A stretch of DNA of 64,000 bases from Delphinapterus leucas (taxonomy: Eukaryota; Chordata; Mammalia; Artiodactyla; Monodontidae): positions 33,955,651 to 34,019,650 of the forward strand of contig NW_022098023.1 in NCBI RefSeq assembly GCF_002288925.2, read 5' to 3'. Of this stretch, positions 62,151 through 64,000 are shown piece by piece. Every line of letters begins with the position of its first letter. The stretch's first letter is position 1. Position numbers and translations under genes: made by a program. A model generated the notes under the pieces. That model did no database searches, was not told the DNA's origin, and saw only the letters and a program-made list of their open reading frames with translations.

Positions 62151-62284
62151 AGAAATACACATAAAAGAAAGTTATGTATTTATCATTTGATGAAAATGTG
62201 AGAAAAACCAATTTTTTATGATTCTTAATATTAGGGTGCTTTCTTATATAAATAACCAGATCCATGACTAAATAAAAGGAACAG
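62151..62284. other. Short unassigned flank
   Basis: Includes the right target duplication of L1-C (62151-62164). Confidence 0.5.
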
Positions 62285-62385
62285 GACATAGATATACACA
62301 TCTGTCAAAACTCATCTAACTGTATACTTTAAATGGTGCATCTTACTGAATATAAATTATACTTCAACAAAGTTCATGTAAAAAA
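62285..62385 (+). mobile_element. Old L1 3'-end fragment
   Basis: 'ctttaaatggtgcatcttac' and 'aaattatacttcaacaaagt' match the L1M 3' end, followed by a short A-rich tail. Confidence 0.7.
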
Positions 62386-63068
62386 AGAGGAATCCATGGA
62401 CTCTAGGAAGTATAGAGTCTAGAACAGAGAAAAGCCAAGGGAAGTCCGGAATGATAATAAAAGGGTGTCCTAGAATGAAAAGGTAGCAGTAAACCTAGAA
62501 ATTTCTGATCAAATGGGGGAAATGAAGCATAGCATCTAGTAGAGATATCTTTAAAAAATAATAATAATTTTAAAAATAAGGGAACTGATAAAATATCAGA
62601 TATATTTGATCACACCTAAGAACAGTTTACACTACCATTGGAGTGTTTGAGGATATGTTAATGATAATTATGTAGAAAATAGATTAAATAAATGAGAGAA
62701 TTATGAATTCTAGGAAAAATTTAAAAAGCACAAGAAAGCATATATAGCTATATTACACCATATGGTATAATAACATGTAGTATCTCTACAGCTCAATAAA
62801 TGAGGATTAATTTTACAAAAGTAGTATTATAAATACATTGGGTAAATGGAATAAAGAGATATATATTCCAATTTGGTGTTTGATGTAAGGAGCTAAATTC
62901 TTGTCTTCCTTAGTAGAAGGTAAATAGATAAATATAAATTTTTTAAAAGAAAGCTTCATAAATATATTATTTTGAAATATGTAACGAAACACTAAAATTA
63001 ACAGTTCAAATGCTAATATAATTTCTATATGCAGAACAAGTGTGGGGAGGAATGGAGTTGGGACTGGC

Positions 63069-63099
<31 letters not shown>

Positions 63100-63150
63100 C
63101 CATATATCTTTAAAAGAGGTACATATATTATTGATAAAAATTAAAATTTA
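62386..63150. other. Unassigned AT-rich DNA with an (AT)n run
   Basis: (AT)n at 63069-63094. No coding signal; small frames reflect AT runs. Confidence 0.35.
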
Positions 63151-63361
63151 GGGCTTCCCTGGTGGCACAGTGGTTGAGAGTCTGCCTGCCAATGCAGGGG
63201 ACACGGGTTCGTGCCTTGGTCTGGGAAGATCCCACGTGCCGCAGAGTGGCTAGGCCCGTGAGCCATGGCCGCTGAGCCTGCGCGTCCGGAGCCTGTGCTC
63301 CGCAATGGGAGAGGCCACAGCAGTGAGAGGCCCGCGTACTGCAAAAAAATAAAAATAAATA
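63151..63361 (+). mobile_element. Cetacean tRNA-derived SINE, perfect 15-nt TSD
   Basis: 'gggcttccctggtggcacag' head, B box 'gggttcgtgcc', tail (A)7 plus TAAA units. The duplication aaaaattaaaattta at 63136-63150 and 63362-63376 is perfect. Near-complete copy of about 200 nt. Confidence 0.97.
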
Positions 63362-63376
63362 AAAAATTAAAATTTA

Positions 63377-63636
63377 ATTTAAACATTAAAAATTAAGAAT
63401 GATTAGTGGAGATTCAGAATTAGAACTCAAAATACCTATCCTAGAAAGAGATAAATCCCATTAACATTTATTTATAATTATAGAATTTATAATATTTAAT
63501 ACTCTGCTATAAAATATATTAGGGTCATTTCTCATATTTCTAAGTATTCTTAAGTATATTTTAACAAAACATAGTGACTATGTATTGTGCCGTACGATTT
63601 TTTTTTCTTGACTTTGAATTTTTCACTGTTTTTGTT
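63377..63636. other. Unassigned AT-rich DNA
   Basis: Nothing recognised. Confidence 0.3.
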
Positions 63637-64000
63637 CTCTAGAAGAACAGAATCAATAGGATGTATCTAGAATGAGATTTATTATAAGGAATTGGCTCAC
63701 TTGAATATGAAGACTGAGAAGTCTCATTATCTGACATGTGCAAGCTGGAAATCCAGGAAAGTGAATGGTGTAAATTCCAGTGCAAGTCTGAAGGCCTAAG
63801 AACCAAAAGCGCCAATGAAGTAAGTCCTAGTCGAATAGTAAGAGACAAGGGTGACGGCTCATTCAGGCAGAGTGAGCAAATTCTTCTTTCCTCTGTCTTT
63901 TTGTTCTGTTCAGGCTCTCAACAGATTGGATAATGCCAACATACATTGGGGAGGGCAGTCTGCTTTACTCAGCCCACTGATTCAAATGCTAACCTCATCT
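63637..64000 (+). repeat. Old mammalian interspersed repeat, runs off the window
   Basis: 'gagatttattataaggaatt', 'ggctcacttgaatatgaaga', 'caagctggaaatccaggaaa' and 'ctctcaacagattggataat' follow a common mammalian repeat that I recognise by text but cannot name with certainty (possibly an old L1 5' region). The opening phrase also occurs at 13208. Confidence 0.55.

Noticed and set aside
1..64000. CRISPR arrays, operons, riboswitches, prokaryotic mobile islands
   Set aside because: The window has mammalian repeats throughout and no regularly spaced repeats or operon-like gene runs.

Overview
The window looks like a gene-poor, AT-rich stretch of a cetacean (whale/dolphin/porpoise) nuclear genome. 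The main evidence is six tRNA-derived SINEs. Five carry the 'gggcttccctggtggc' head with split RNA polymerase III A/B boxes that I know from whale and dolphin genomes. One is an older CHR-type copy. Several L1 3' ends are also of cetartiodactyl type. The organism is an inference from repeat families. No bacterial, viral-genome or CRISPR-like organisation is present, and I found no intact protein-coding host gene.

Layout. 1-13.2 kb: mostly unassigned AT-rich DNA with scattered old repeats (L1 ends, MIR, a CHR SINE, a MER5-like element). A repeat-free stretch at 5.35-8.06 kb might be a terminal exon plus long 3' UTR, but this is unproven. 13.2-15.8 kb: a degraded endogenous retrovirus with an integrase core, a broken transmembrane-envelope remnant and a 3' LTR. 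15.8-24 kb: HAL1/L1M-like remnants, a long pyrimidine microsatellite, and a MIR split by a young SINE. 24.1-31.25 kb: a full-length 7.1-kb L1 on the minus strand (L1-A) with 12-nt target duplications. 31.3-36.5 kb: unassigned DNA, then an old plus-strand L1 (L1-D) broken by a solo LTR and a SINE. 36.5-40.8 kb: unassigned DNA, a minus-strand LTR, a hAT element with a perfect 8-bp target duplication, MIRs and a SINE. 40.8-49.35 kb: an old L1 (L1-E) split by a nearly full-length younger L1 (L1-B), which itself carries a SINE. 49.35-59.2 kb: unassigned DNA, MIR, old L1 split by a solo LTR, and another HAL1-like block. 59.24-62.15 kb: L1-C, which keeps both ends and target duplications but lacks about 4 kb of its middle. 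62.2-64 kb: more old repeats and a young SINE.

How the parts relate. The content is mainly a nesting record: MIR, then SINE; old L1, then LTR or SINE; old L1, then young L1, then SINE. Every recognisable L1 ORF1/ORF2 and retroviral frame has stops or frameshifts, so nothing here appears able to mobilise itself. The most interesting items are a hairpin in the 5' UTR of both long L1 copies whose pairing survives sequence differences (two G-U wobbles), the internally deleted L1-C, the multi-level nesting, four LTR copies, and the possible terminal exon/3' UTR. I did not find a convincing undescribed biological system.
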